A stretch of 64,000 nucleotides of DNA from Immersiella caudata. Lineage: Eukaryota > Ascomycota > Sordariomycetes > Sordariales > Lasiosphaeriaceae. Within the stretch, counting starts at the first letter, position 1, and every line of letters begins with the position of its first letter. Under the pieces are notes generated by a model. The model searched no databases. It was not told where the DNA came from and saw only the letters and a list, made by a program, of their open reading frames with translations. The translations under genes and the position numbers were made by a program. Below are positions 35,501-47,313 of the stretch, piece by piece. The stretch is taken from positions 3,658,001 through 3,722,000 of the forward strand of contig JAULSU010000007.1 of NCBI GenBank assembly GCA_030512335.1. Direction: 5' to 3'.

Positions 35501-37984
35501 GTTTCTGTTAAGGAGGCCTTCATCGAGAAAGTCATCGCCCCCAAGATTGGTGTGGAGGCTGGGGCCATCAAGGATGCGGCCGAGGCGACGGCAATCCAGA
35601 TACGCAACATCGAAACGGGCATGCTCCGCGGCCGTGCAAACATCAACTACCTCATCTTCAACTTCACAGGACCTGTCGACCCGAAGAGATTGGAGGACGC
35701 CTGCACTACGGTCGTCACGATCCATTCCATCCTCCGCACAGCGTTCGTCCCGTACAACCGTCGAGTGTACCAGGCCGTCCTCAAATCTCCCAAGATCGAG
35801 TTCAAGAAGCAGTTTTGCGCGACATGGCGGCTAGCAAACATGACGGAGAAGGCCATCAGGAAGGATCAGTCCGCGCCGATCGCTTTTTGCTCACCCATGA
35901 CAAAGTTCATGTTCCTCGATGCCGGCAAGCAGTCCACCTTGGTCATCAGACTCTCCAGAGCCCAGTACGACGATCTTTCCATCGCTCTTCTCGTCAAAGA
36001 CCTGAAACGGCTGTATGACAACACCCAGAACCCTCCGCGAAGGCCAACGTACTGCGAGTTTGTACGCTCTGCACAGATCGCCAACTCGCAAGGCGCAGAA
36101 GAGTACTGGAGGGCGCTCCTCGAAGGCTCAACCATCACTCAGGTCGTCGGCCACACTCAGCCCTACCAGGTCTCGACAAACGCGAAGACAACACGTCACA
36201 TCATGCCTCTCGGGTCGCTCTCCAGCCTTGGCATCTCCTTCGAGACTGTGCTGAAAGGAGCATGGGCCATGGTCCTCGCCAGTCTTTCGGCCTCGTCAGA
36301 CATTGTGTTTGGCGAGCTAATCGACGGTCGCAATGTGAGACTTGGTGGAGGACATTCCGTGGTCGGGGCCATGGGACCAACAATCAACATCATCCCTGTC
36401 CGTGTGCAGTTCCCCGACGAGCCTTTGACACCGCTCAACCTGCTCCAATACATCCATGGCCAAAGGATTGCTAGCATCCCGTTCGAGAACCTCGGCACCC
36501 TGCAAATGGTGGAGAAATGCACGCCCTGGCCGTACTGGACCCGTTTCAGCACTGTGGTTCAGCATCAATACGAGGATACCGCTATCAGCCCGCACGAGCC
36601 CAAGTCGTTCCATCTCGGGTCGGCCTCCTGCAAGTTCACCGTCATGGAGTCAAGGGCCCAAGACTTGCCAGACCTCTTTTTGAGGTCGATTGTCCGCGGC
36701 GCAGGTCGAATCGAGCTGTCCATATCCTTCTGTGCGGACCGCGTTCCAGAAGCATTTGCTGAACACGCGCTTCGTATGCTATGCGCCACCGTCAGCTTGC
36801 TCACCAGCGTCAGCATCATGCAGCCCATCATCCCCTCCGGTCACCAGTATCGCGGCATGTCGAAGACAATGCCCCTGCCAGCGAGCGCGTCTCTTGTGAC
36901 ACCACCAATCAGCTCGGGCGACATGGAAGCGATCAACTCACTCAGGCAGGATCAGATCCAGGGGATCCAGACCGTCATTGCGCAGACCTGGACCGCCGTG
37001 CTCAACCCCCGGGCTCTAGGGGTTCCCGAGGACCAGGTCCATAATGCTGCCTTCTTCGACCTTTGGGGGAGTCTCATCCCCGCCGCTCAGCTCACGGCCC
37101 AACTCAACCGCGAAATTCCCCGGCTCAGTCATGTCGGGATCGACGCTAAATCACTGCGCATTACAATGGAAGAGATAGTTTCGTACCCAACCATGCTGAA
37201 GCAGTTCGAACTCATTGCCGTCAAGATCAACGCACTCTCTACAGCTCTGCCGCAAAAGGGAAAGGAGAAGGAGAAGGAAACCGAAAAGGCCTCGGAGGCT
37301 GCGAGAACCTTGACTCTTCGCAAAAAGCCCACTATCAACGTCTCCGCTTCGACCGCTGCTCTCGGCAGCCGGATTCGTCGGCTGGCCAGTACTGTCACTC
37401 GCTCCACCCCAACAACACCCACTGTTCCATCGAGCAATCCAGGCTCCCCCATAGCCCAGGGACTTGCGTCGGCCATGCAGCAGCTCATCTCCCCCATCTC
37501 CTCACCTAGGATCACGACGAATGTGCCCACCATCAATCCGATTGCGCCGACACCAATTGCCCGTGAAGCGCCACAGCTACCTAGCCTACCAGTTTTCGGA
37601 GCAATCGCGGAGGAGGCCGAGCCGGAGCTAGGCGCTGTTACCCTAATGCCGCGTGACGCAAGCGCGAGCTCGGTCGACAGCATGACAGACGGAAGCAGCG
37701 CCAGCAGCAGTCACAGTGCGGAAGACGAAGATCACGCAACTCCGCGAAGCACCCCAGATATCCGTGGCGAAGAGGAAGACCTCGTCAGTCCGCTCAGCGC
37801 CGTCAGCGCGAAGGGCAGCAGGTTCTCCGATGCTGCCCGTCCACAGTCCCTCAGTCCGAGCCCCATGGCGAGTCCTCGATTGGCGCCACCATCGCCTCTC
37901 GTCGGATCAGCGAGAACGATCGAAGGAGAAAGAAGCGAAGTCCTGGGCAAGACTGGATTGTCCCCTGTTATCGGCTCAGGCTGA
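29582..37984 (+). CDS. NRPS-like megaprotein with degenerate active sites
   Basis: Exons 29582..32533, 32583..33736, 33796..37984 (2,764 aa); both introns are canonical and in frame. Order: carrier T1 (about 25-95); lone C-terminal part of an A domain (about 150-265, ending MPLTDSGDVDSRRLR); T2 (about 285-355); epimerisation-type domain (about 368-810, HHLAVD 505-510, NQEHGRD 635-641); C (about 845-1290); A (about 1310-1815); T3 (about 1840-1910); C (about 1945-2375); T4 (about 2425-2500); then about 245 aa of Ser/Pro-rich tail. The carrier motif is GGDE at 54-57, 314-317 and 1872-1875, with Glu replacing the pantetheinylated Ser; T4 reads FFDLWGSLIP. C histidines are Thr980 and Arg2090. The A domain has TSSNEARG for the P-loop, FNVD in A4 and TGH in A7. 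Classical peptide synthesis seems impossible. No tailoring genes adjoin it. Confidence 0.85.
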
Positions 37985-38464
37985 GCTGGAGAAAATCTTG
38001 CACTTTTTTGGTGTCGCATATATTTCGACTTTTTTGTATTTTGTATTTGTTTCTTTGTCAGACATGAGCTGGGATGCATGGCATGGCGTTCGGCATTGGA
38101 TAAAAGCAGGTAAACCACCGCCCAGAAGGGGCCCTGAAATCTTTGGCTTGGCATTGGTTGGATGAGCTCGGCTGCTTCAATATTGGCAGAGATACCACAT
38201 GATTCTGAATGATCTAGCGATTAGAATTATTATATTCCAATAATCAGGCGATATCGATTCTCCTTTGGAACAATGCGCCCCCACTGTTTGAGAACTGCAA
38301 ACCGAGGAGTCCTGATTCAGGGGCCTCCCGGCCAGCGCACGGACCTTTTCAAAACAAAGATTCAGGGGGAATCGCCTATGTTCCTTCTCAGCACCTTGGC
38401 ACCAGAGAAGACTTTTATGGTTTTATGATGTCAACTTCTGAGATACGTGGACTTCCAATTTTAG
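37985..38464. other. Convergent intergenic region
   Basis: AT-rich spacer of 480 bp between the stops of the NRPS-like gene and the kinase-HET gene. Nothing else seen. Confidence 0.5.
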
Positions 38465-41400
38465 TTACCGCACAACGACTCTAGACGAAAGCACCCCCCC
38501 AATCATGGTTCCGGCCATCTTTCCGACTCCGATCCTGTTATACATGTCCGATCTCCCCTCGGCAGCCTTAAGTATTAAGAAATAATGTGTCCTCTCCGCC
38601 ACAGGAATGGCCCTACCTCCTTTAAGAACCCGCTTGGTCCCAACGACAACGCACCTCCACTCTTCCCACCCTGCGGTTCCAGCATTCTCCCCAGCATCCA
38701 ACACAACCTCAAAGTCTTCCTCATCCTGGTCATGAAGATCCACCGGCTCCTTTAGGAATGGTCTCACCACGGCGCCCAGCCCCATTGCAGCTACCTCTTC
38801 GGCGACCGTTGGTTCCCCGTCGACGGACCACGGTCCATGGATCTGATCCTCATTCCACTCCACGCCGCCAAGAGGAAGATCCAAGAAGTCAATGGCCCCA
38901 TCGTACGCCATCCACGACCAGCTCGGCAGCGAGATTTTATCTCCTTTACCCGTACCTGCCGGAATGCGTTGAAGTGTGCCCACTTCCTTTCCGCGTCTCC
39001 AGAGGAGGCTTCGCGGGAGCAAGCTGCGACCATCGTCGAATATGCCGAAGCAGCCGCGGGCGCCGAGATCGCGCAGCATGCGCTGTTCGAGGCCGGCGAT
39101 GGCGACGGGGCGGTCCGCGATGCGCGTGAAGTCTAGGCGGGAGTATTGCTGGTAGAGGCTTTCGTAGAAGCGGATCTTTTCGCCGCGGTCGGTGAGGCTG
39201 TCGGAGAGCTTGGAGGGGAAGTTGGGATCGCCCAGGAAGGAAGCCAGTTTGCTGACATTTGCGAATTAGTTCGGCCGTGATGAAGATGGTAAGAGAAAGG
39301 AGAACTTACTTGTCGATCTTGGTCATGGTCTCGCATCTTACTCCATCGCCGCACTCCCAATAGGCCTGCCAGTCGGTGAAGTAGATAGTCCGTCGCGCCA
39401 AAGCCCGTTCCTGCAAGACCCAGCCTCTCTTGCTCAGGGGGCTATCCAGCACATGCTCTCCAAAGTTGTCGATGAATCGGCACACGTACAAGCCTCCTCG
39501 CTCAGCTCCCGTGTCGTCCCCCAACCTCAAGAATTGCCTCTCCTTACGTGCGCCCAAAAATCCATCTCTTTGTCCCCGTGCACTGCTCGCAGCAATGACA
39601 CAGTACGCTGAGCTAAAAACATCTTCCATTCGCTTAGCCTCAACATCGAAGTCTCCGTCTTCACCCTGAATGATGCAAATCGAATCAACCCATAGATAGC
39701 GCAGACCGAGCTCTCGGGTGATTGTGATGGCATGGCGGAAAGTATCGGGAAAGTCAGCCCCGTCGGTTGGGATGCCCTGCTTGTGCTGTGCCAGGGTGGA
39801 AACGTAGGTGCAGAAGTGAGGAGGGGCGCCCCAAGGATGAGAGAGGGCGATGTATTTGTAGGTAGCAATGTCCAAGGAAGATGGCGACGATTGGGTGTAC
39901 GAGGAGCGCTGAGTATCAAAGAGACGGACGATAGGTGTCTCTTGAGTTCCTACATCGATGAGGCGGGTGGGTGGACGAAGGACTTTGTTAGGAGGCGGGT
40001 GGCAGGTGGGATGTTGAGTATCGCATTCAGAAATCCAGTGACGAAGGGTACCAAAGTGTGGGGAGCTGAATGTCTCGGTCACACGGGGTAGGCCGATTTG
40101 GATGACACGGGCATCGCGATGGTTGAAGTCTGTGGCCGTCATTAGTGGGAACTCAGTTGATAAACCATAGCAGCACACTCACCTGGACTACGGCATATGG
40201 ACAAGACGGGCAAAAGACCTTCGTTAAGCCTGAGCATCGACTGATCACGGTCGAAGCGGACGATTGGCACTTTGCTTCTGTCCAAATGGTGGCATGCTTC
40301 CCAGCGCATCTTACAAAAGTCACAGGAGGTCCGGTTGAATTCGAGCTCTGAGAGCAAATCGACAATGTGGAACATGGGCTCACACAAGTCGAACTCTTTG
40401 CACTTTCTGCATAGCTGCGCCGAGGCTCGCGTCGGAAACAGATCGCCACCTGGGAGCGCCGTCAAGAGCTCGGTTGCAAAATTGTTGTCGACTGGGAAAT
40501 CTATCTTGTTGACCTGTTTGGCTCGTCAGTGGCATGTCCTTCGAGGACACCGGGCCGGCCATCACAGCGTTCGTACCTGTGACTGTGCCACATATCACGA
40601 CATCGTGTCAGTTCGTGCAACAAACTTCATTTCGGCGGGTAGACTTGGGTTGTGCGGACTCACAGCCTGGTGGGTAATATCAAGGGCCTCGTCAGCGGCG
40701 GGCCTACAGGTCTGGGAGGGAGACTTACATTCTGCATCGCAAACGGCCCCAGTGTTAGATCTGCTAAGCTGTTCATAACTCATCTAGTGGCTCAAACGGC
40801 ACTTACGCGCTGTATTGAAACATTAGTGGTTTGGGCTGTGGGAAATTAGGAGAGATACACTCACATACTGAGTGTGAGACCTCCGTCAGCAGAGTGTGGT
40901 GGAGGGGGTCGGGTGTGGGGAATAGGTGACTTACTTCCTGTACCACGCAGACACCAGGGGGTCAGTCATGGAAACTTGGAACTTGATGACCAAGTGACAG
41001 GTGACACGCTTCTTGCGAATTGGGGCACCTACATCCTGCGCTACAGTCAGCTCATGTGGCGTTACTTTGCGGAGATTTGACATACTCTTCGAGTCTTGGC
41101 TGTAATCGGATTCGGAACAGCGAAGCTGATCGGCTCGTGGTGCATGCTATGTTGGGTTTCTTCCTCGGGTACCTGAAGCCGGATAGGGATACGCTGCCCA
41201 GGGGCAAGTGCGGCCTGTGGTGATAACATTGTCTGTTGGATCGGGCTGGCGGGGTTGGTGTTGACGACGAGTCGATTGATTCCCGTTCGGGATTTGCCTG
41301 TGAACCAGTAGCTCTCGTTACTCTTCCCTTTCTCCAAAATCTCGTTGAAACACTCCAATAATTCCCCTGAATAGATTCGACAGCCAGGCTGTGACGTGGG

Positions 41401-43052
41401 TCCCAACTCACCACCCGTAGGTAGCAAGGTGCCGGTTCCAAGTTTCACCACCAAGAGTTTTGTCCGAACAATGTCAAGGAGATCTCGCAACGCTGTGTTC
41501 TGCCTGCATTCTTGGTCGTTGCGTAGTGCTCTCATGGTGTCCTGGACGTGTTGGTGGACTGTCGCTTGGCCTCGACGTCCTCCTTCCTTGGACTCGAACC
41601 AGTGGCTCTTCTGTCCCCGCTCGTCGACAATCTTGCTGTTGAACTCATCTAAATTGTGGTTTCCGTAGAGGAGCCAAATAATGGTTTCCAGAATGATGCA
41701 GCCCAGTGACCACATGTCGTATCTTCTAGAGCGACCTTGTACCGGCCCAGGCGTTGAGACCTCTGGAGGCTCGTATATTGTCGTCGTGTATCTCATGCTT
41801 GTTGGAGGTCGAAGTTCTGTCGCAACATTGTGGTGTTTGGCAAGACCCATGTCCGAGATCTTCAGTTCTGGGATGTTGACACAACCGTCCTCCGGCGGCT
41901 TGATTGTAACACAAAGGATGTTGTCTGGCTTGAGGTCCCCGTGCCGGAAGGACTCCCCCCCCGTTTTACCGCCCACGTAGTTACCCGTGTGAAGCGTGTG
42001 AACGGCGTCTGCTAAACCCATGATCTGGTGGAAGGCATCCTTGATCAAAGTGGTTGTCAGGGTCGGCCGGGTGTTGGCTTGCCAAAACTGCCGGAGGGTC
42101 CCCTCTTCGGCCCACCGAAAAAGGAGAAATCGATCGTACCCCCTCTGTACTGACGTGATGAACTCGATGATGTTGTTGTGTTGAGCTTTCCGCATGGTGA
42201 TATGCGCTTCGACCTCCCGATCCCACTCCTTCTGCAATTGGGCCAGCTTCCCTTTGTCTGTGGCATCCCTCCCAGACTTCTTGAGTTTCTTGATGGCGAC
42301 ATCGGCCCGCTCACCGTCATACTGTATCTGATGGTTAGGTTCTGTTGAACAGGGTTGAAAGCTGCGGCGCCCACCTTGAGAATGGGCCGAGACCAGTGCC
42401 TCTCGTGGATGGTAACTTGCACTACTTCCCCGAAAGCACCCTCTTCCCCTCCACGGATGTCTCCCACAATGGGGAAGATTTGTCCGGGCTTGAGAAGATG
42501 GCGAGTTTGGTGCTCCGTGAATACAGGCGCCTGAACAGCCCATTGTCGTTCGTCGAAGATTTTAATCTTGACCGGATTCCATGGAGAACGGGGATCCTTC
42601 ATGGCGGGGCATTCGTCCGGTATGATGGGCAGGTGAGTGTCGTAAATCTTTTCTTTGCGAAAAAGATGCATGGCCTTGGCAAGCTCCAGGTCTTTGCTAG
42701 GGATGTCGCAGAGAAGGACGATAACAAAAAGCTTCCTGGCACCGCCCTCCTCCTCGTTGAATATGTAGTCGATGATCTGATCCTCCTGCTTCTTTTTGTT
42801 CGGAGGACATTCCAGATGTTCTCGGACGGCGTCTCTAGTGACCAATGCCTCGATGCAGCCTTCGGGGAGGAAATCCTTGTCATCGTAGGTGCTCCTTTCC
42901 AAACGCTCAGCGATGCGATCGCTCAGGCTTTCCTTTCGAGCTTCTGTGTCCGAGAAAAAGGAGTCAGCAGGGCTTGCCCGCCCAGACTCAGTTTGCCAGC
43001 CACCTCCGGTCGTGTGCGACTCAAGGCTAGGTCGCCGTGACAGTGGAGCCAT
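38465..43052 (-). CDS. Protein kinase-HET domain fusion protein
   Basis: Complement of exons 42375..43052, 41086..42327, seven micro-exons (41033..41035, 40935..40937, 40865..40867, 40807..40809, 40729..40731, 40664..40666, 40577..40582), 40183..40513, 39310..40129, 38465..39251; 1,293 aa, every join in frame. An N-terminal helical region (about 40-150) is shared in layout with the kinase at 44476. Kinase: Gly loop GEEGAFGEV (202-210), Lys239 in VAIKK, HGDLKPDN at 355-362, SDMG (384-387) in place of DFG, PPE for APE. A linker spelled DEYRNA plus SQ comes from the micro-exons, then a Cys-containing region (LCRKCKEFDLC, CDFC) and the HET domain (YIALSHPWG at 851, WVDSICIIQ, down to about 943). 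HET domains mediate heterokaryon incompatibility cell death. The HET exon has no in-frame ATG before its Cys region, which supports the fusion. Confidence 0.8.
40577..41035 (-). other. Array of seven micro-exons between kinase and HET coding regions
   Basis: In transcript order the exons are GAT, GAA, TAT, CGC, AAT, GCT (one codon each) and TCACAG. The introns are 50, 95, 67, 55, 75, 62, 81 and 63 nt. Donors: GTATGT, GTAGGT, GTAAGT, GTGAGT, GTAAGT, GTAAGT, GTGAGT, GTACGA. Branch-like sites: CTGAC, CTGAC, CTGAC, CTAAT, CTAAC, CTGAC, CTGAC, CTGAC, roughly 12-30 nt before the CAG acceptors. The upstream exon ends in phase 0 (CGA AGA) and the HET exon begins in phase 0 (GTC AAC). An alternative for the first three keeps the second intron as coding and uses an upstream GGAG acceptor for TAT; it is also in frame but still leaves the last four micro-exons. 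Confidence 0.7.
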
Positions 43053-44475
43053 GAGTACCCACTTGGAAATACTGGGGGTGAAAGGGTAATGTGGAGTTTA
43101 GATTGATAGCATGAGGTAGATACACAAGGATGGGGAACGAGGGGCGAGGGAGGGGAGCAAAATGCAGTGTCAATGGCCATCCGGGCCAAGTCCACCCGCC
43201 TCTAATAGTATTACAGGGCAAATTGGGCCGCAAGTTCAGTCGCCTGTTCCCCCCTCTCGCAGCTGATGGTCGCCCGTGCCAAGTCATGCACGCCGCATGC
43301 AGATCGCCTTTGGTCCCTTATCACATATGCAGCTCAGAGCCTCGTCGAAGTCGCAGGGAAATTGAGCAGCTGTTTTGGTGCGCATTATGAGCCCAGGTTC
43401 TTCGATGCTGTGCGCAACACATTGCGCCGCTCGCCATCGGGCTCTGCTTTCTCTAATATACCCTGCACTGCGCAATTTCGTCGGGAGAGAGCAGACGCGG
43501 GGTCTGGATGGTGTACACGCTTCGAATCATCTACCACATCAGTCAGTACCCGCGAGACGGCCGAGGGAATGGCGCCTTACCGCTATCTCGTACCGACCAA
43601 GCCCGAACTGTTCACGTAACAGTGCCATCAATTTCAGGGGGTTTGTACCCTTCGCCGGGAGTTTTTGCGACGATGCGAGCTCGGGTACGCTCCCGCTGTT
43701 CGAGGTCTCGGGACGCACAGGACCACCCTGGCTGCACTCCATCGCGCTCGTGGACCGGTCAAAGGCTGGGGGCCGAAGAGAATGCGTCGCCGGGTGTCGG
43801 CGACGGCTGAAGCGGCTCTTATATCGGAGGGAAGGTCAAATATGCCCAATGGGTGCCTGGTTGAGCGACTATGGCGCGGGGCAACATCGTGGCGAGACGT
43901 GCCGTTTTGGAGTGCACTCCAACGCAATGGCGGCCACAGGTTGCGACTGAAAAGGGCAGTCAATGGTCGGCAAACCGAGACTGACCGAGTCCACGCCGCG
44001 GCGGCTGAGGAGACTGCCTCACCTCGATGCGGGAACGGGTCGAAGGAGGGTGACGGGTATCCAATGAAAAATGCAGGGCAATTGTGCTGGTTGCCTCGAG
44101 GTTGCCTCCGGACCTTCCCCAGACGCGAGGTGTGACCCGTGGGCCAATCAGACCTCAACCGATTCAGCAGCTCCAACAGAGCAGGGGCAAGCCACTGCCC
44201 ACCTTCCGCAGCGCATAACCCCGCCATCCCAGGCGGGGTCGCACACCCACACACCCACACACCTGCTCAATGTCTCAAGTTGGCGGCTGTCGAAGTGGAA
44301 GGGCTGCCTCGGGCGGTTGGGGCTCTGCGCCAGGCTGCCCGCTTGAAGTGACCCAATATCTTCTCCCAGGGCTTCTGCTTGATCCCCACAAAAGTTTGGT
44401 GCCCCGCTTCATGTCTTCTTCCTGTGAATAGACGACTCCTTCAAATGTACCACGCAACTCACTGCGCAAGTCACG
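43053..44475. other. Divergent promoter region between two kinase genes
   Basis: 1.4 kb between head-to-head starts, no gene supported. It includes a CACACCCA repeat run near 44248-44262. It probably contains both promoters. Confidence 0.5.
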
Positions 44476-46979
44476 ATGAGCGCCGAGGAAATCGTGGTCT
44501 CTGCATTGCCTGCAGACGGATTAGAGGGCCTGGTTGCAAACATGACGCCCGCGCAAGTGCAGCAGGGCCACTCTGATTCGCAAGCCCACCCTGCGGTGCC
44601 CGAGATACGCCTCATCAGCAGCGGACCAACCAACAACACGCCAGACAACAAAGTGTTGGAGAACACCAGCAAGTTTGAATCTGTTGGTTACTGCACATCG
44701 ACCCCCGAAAGGCAGGTGCCGCAACACAGCAGCAGCAGCAGCAGCAGCCCAGGCCACACCCCCACAACAAACCAGGGAAGCCCCGGGACTTCCAACAACC
44801 CAGGCCTCGAGTCCGATAGCGAGTTTGATTCATCGACGAGCAGCAGCTCCGGATCCCTTTTTGGCCCAGAGGATGGCCTGCGTTCGTCGGACAGGCTCAC
44901 GTTTGGCGCACTCGAAGCCGAAACCGACCGTCGGGAGACACTCGAGATATCCGATGATGAGTTGGTGGAACAGCCCTTTCCGCGTTCCTCGGGCCCCTCA
45001 AGCAGCCAAAGATTTCCGCCAGCCGTGAACAAGGCCGCTCGAGCACCTTTCAACAGGGATGACGGTCCTCTCCCAACGATAATCAGAGAGCGATTTGTCC
45101 CCCGTCTTCCGGAAGAGCACAGCGAGGTTACCGATTTCGGAGGCGAGTTGCACTACAGGGACCGAAAGTTGAGAAGCCGCAAAACTGGACGATCCAAGCC
45201 AACCAGAGGAAGGAACTCTCTACAGACACGACTCTTCGAAGCCCTTGAGCCGCTCGGTGACACGACCAAGGACAAGGGCTTCTTTCCCTTGGACCAACTC
45301 CCTCTTCTTCTCACAGAGCAGTCAGTCTCTGAGGAGCTCGAAAGGCATCTTCACGATATATGCGGGCCCGACGAAATATCAAAGTACGTTCGAACCATCT
45401 GTTCTGAGAAGCGAGTCGACAGCTTCGAAGACGGTGTGAAGCCTAAAACCAAAACCTATCGCAAGATATTTGCTACCCTGGTCCTCATCGAGAAGACACC
45501 GGCGATTCGGAAGTTCATCCGCGAGGACCTCAATGATTGCGATCTTCCACTGATAAGATCGCCAACGGGAATCGGTATGCGGCGGTCTCGAATCCCAGAT
45601 AGGGAGCTGAAATGCTTCCAGAGCGGATGGTCTGCTCTCCAAATCCGCAACTTTGAAGACTGGCAATGGACAACTCTGGCGCCTTTCTTTGCCAAGGGAG
45701 AGCAACGCAAAGACGTCCATCATTATCCCCTGCAACAGCGAGTCATCCTACCATTCATTTTCGACCAGGAACGAGACGCTGTCGAACGAGACCTCTTTGG
45801 CGGTGGCGGTCGAGTATTCAAAGCCATCATCCACCCCGACCACCATAACTTTCATACCTTCTTTGGGTGCCCTCGAGCATCGCCACAGGACGACGGAGAC
45901 GAACTCTCAAATTGTGTCTGCTCGTTCGCCATCAAATGCTTACATTCGCCGGACAAAGAGAGCTTCAAAAAGGAAGTTGACATGTTGAAACGATTCAGCA
46001 ACAACGCGCACCCTCATCTCATCTCTCTCCTCGCCACCTACGAACAGAATCGCACCTTCTTCCTCATATTCCCCCGTGCAGAGAGTGATTTGCTGGAGTA
46101 CTGGAAGAGAACACAGCCACCAGCTGAGAGTGATCTGGATGGAGTGTGCTGGGTGGCGGAGCAATGTCTGGGGATTGCCAAGGGCGTGCTCAAGATTCAT
46201 AAGTACGAGTCGAGCAACTCGCGGCTTCACCCAAACATAGAGGAGGTGGTAAATCACGGGGATATCAAGCCAGAAAATGTCCTCTGGTTTCAGGACACGG
46301 AGCAAAACGGCCGGCCGGGTCGTGGAACACTCAAGTTGTCAGACTTCGGGCTCGCCGATGTCAATTCCCGTCGAACCGCATCAAGACGTTTCCACAGTCA
46401 AACCGGGGTGACATGCAACTATCGTGCCCCTGAGTGCGACTTGAGGGATCAGGGCGGGAAGGGGCGCGAGTACGACATGTGGACTCTGGGCTGCCTCTAT
46501 CTTGAGTTTGTCACTTGGCTGGTCGGAGGATTTGACCTGTTGGATCAGTTCACGCATGATCGGTTGTCAGTCGACATGAGGTGGTACGAAATGAACACAG
46601 ACACATTTTTCGAACTAAAAAGGGATTCAGAGACAGGGAAAGAGTACGCAACCGTCAAAGGATCGGTTATCAATGTACGCCTGCTTATAACACCTGGATA
46701 TTCTGCAGTCTGAACATGCTAGCTAACATTCAAAATTTTCAGGCCATGGACGATCTTCGAGCCAACCCAAGATGCACACTTTTTGTTCGCGACTTTCTGG
46801 AACTTATCCAAACAGGACTGTTGGTGGTTAAGGGCCCCAATCGTCATGTGATGTACAGACTGAGTATTGAGCAAACTCATGTGAAGCTCGCAGACATGGT
46901 GCGCAAGTGCAAAGCCATGAGAGGCTATGCCTGTAACCGTTGCTCTTCCTTTGCAGAGCAAGTGTTACAGGATTCCTGA
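44476..46979 (+). CDS. Protein kinase with long N-terminal regulatory region
   Basis: Exons 44476..46674 and 46743..46979 (811 aa); intron GTACGC, branch GCTAAC, TTTTCAG. Residues 1-240 are Ser-rich and probably disordered. A helical domain (about 245-360) parallels that of the kinase-HET protein. Kinase: loose Gly loop FGGGGRVF (441-448), Lys487 in FAIKCL, HGDIKPEN at 594-601, intact DFG at 623-625 and YRAPE. The C-terminal lobe continues across the intron and ends shortly after it. A probable Ser/Thr kinase of the fungal HET-associated group. The head-to-head arrangement with the kinase-HET gene suggests shared regulation or duplication (inference). Confidence 0.8.
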
Positions 46980-47313
46980 CGTTGAGCAGCGAGCGAGGAG
47001 ACGTCTGAAGAGTTGGGTGTTGTATCAAATGAGGCTTTCACAGGTCAAAGGCCAAACGGAGCATAATACAAGCAAGCCAATCTAGGTAGGATCGAGCGAT
47101 GTTTTATACCCGAATTCATGGCATGGCGGGGCACAGGGGAATTTGGGTTGTTTATGTATTAATTGTTCTAGCTTTATCACCGCAGTCTTGGGTCTATGTA
47201 CAGCGATATAGTTCACTCCAAGTTCTTGCTCGCGCTCAGAAGGCCCGAGGGAGGGCAATGCTACGCTACTCACCATGTTGTTGAGACATCGAGGTGTCTG
47301 TCTAGTCAGATGA

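Noticed and set aside
29582..37984. A working secondary-metabolite gene cluster
   Set aside because: No tailoring enzymes, transporter or pathway regulator next to it, and the carrier and catalytic motifs are broken.
38465..40465. Stand-alone HET gene separate from the kinase gene
   Set aside because: Upstream of the HET exon the frame reaches a stop without any ATG, and the first Met lies inside the Cys region; phases match the kinase exon.
40938..41032. 34-codon coding exon covering intron 2 of the micro-exon array
   Set aside because: Open by chance in one frame, but it has GTAGGT, CTGAC and TACAG signals. It fits only if a second, weaker acceptor is used for the next exon. Kept as an alternative in the evidence.
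42345..43040. 231-codon plus-strand frame over kinase-HET exon 1
   Set aside because: Antisense shadow; the minus strand gives a coherent kinase with splice sites.
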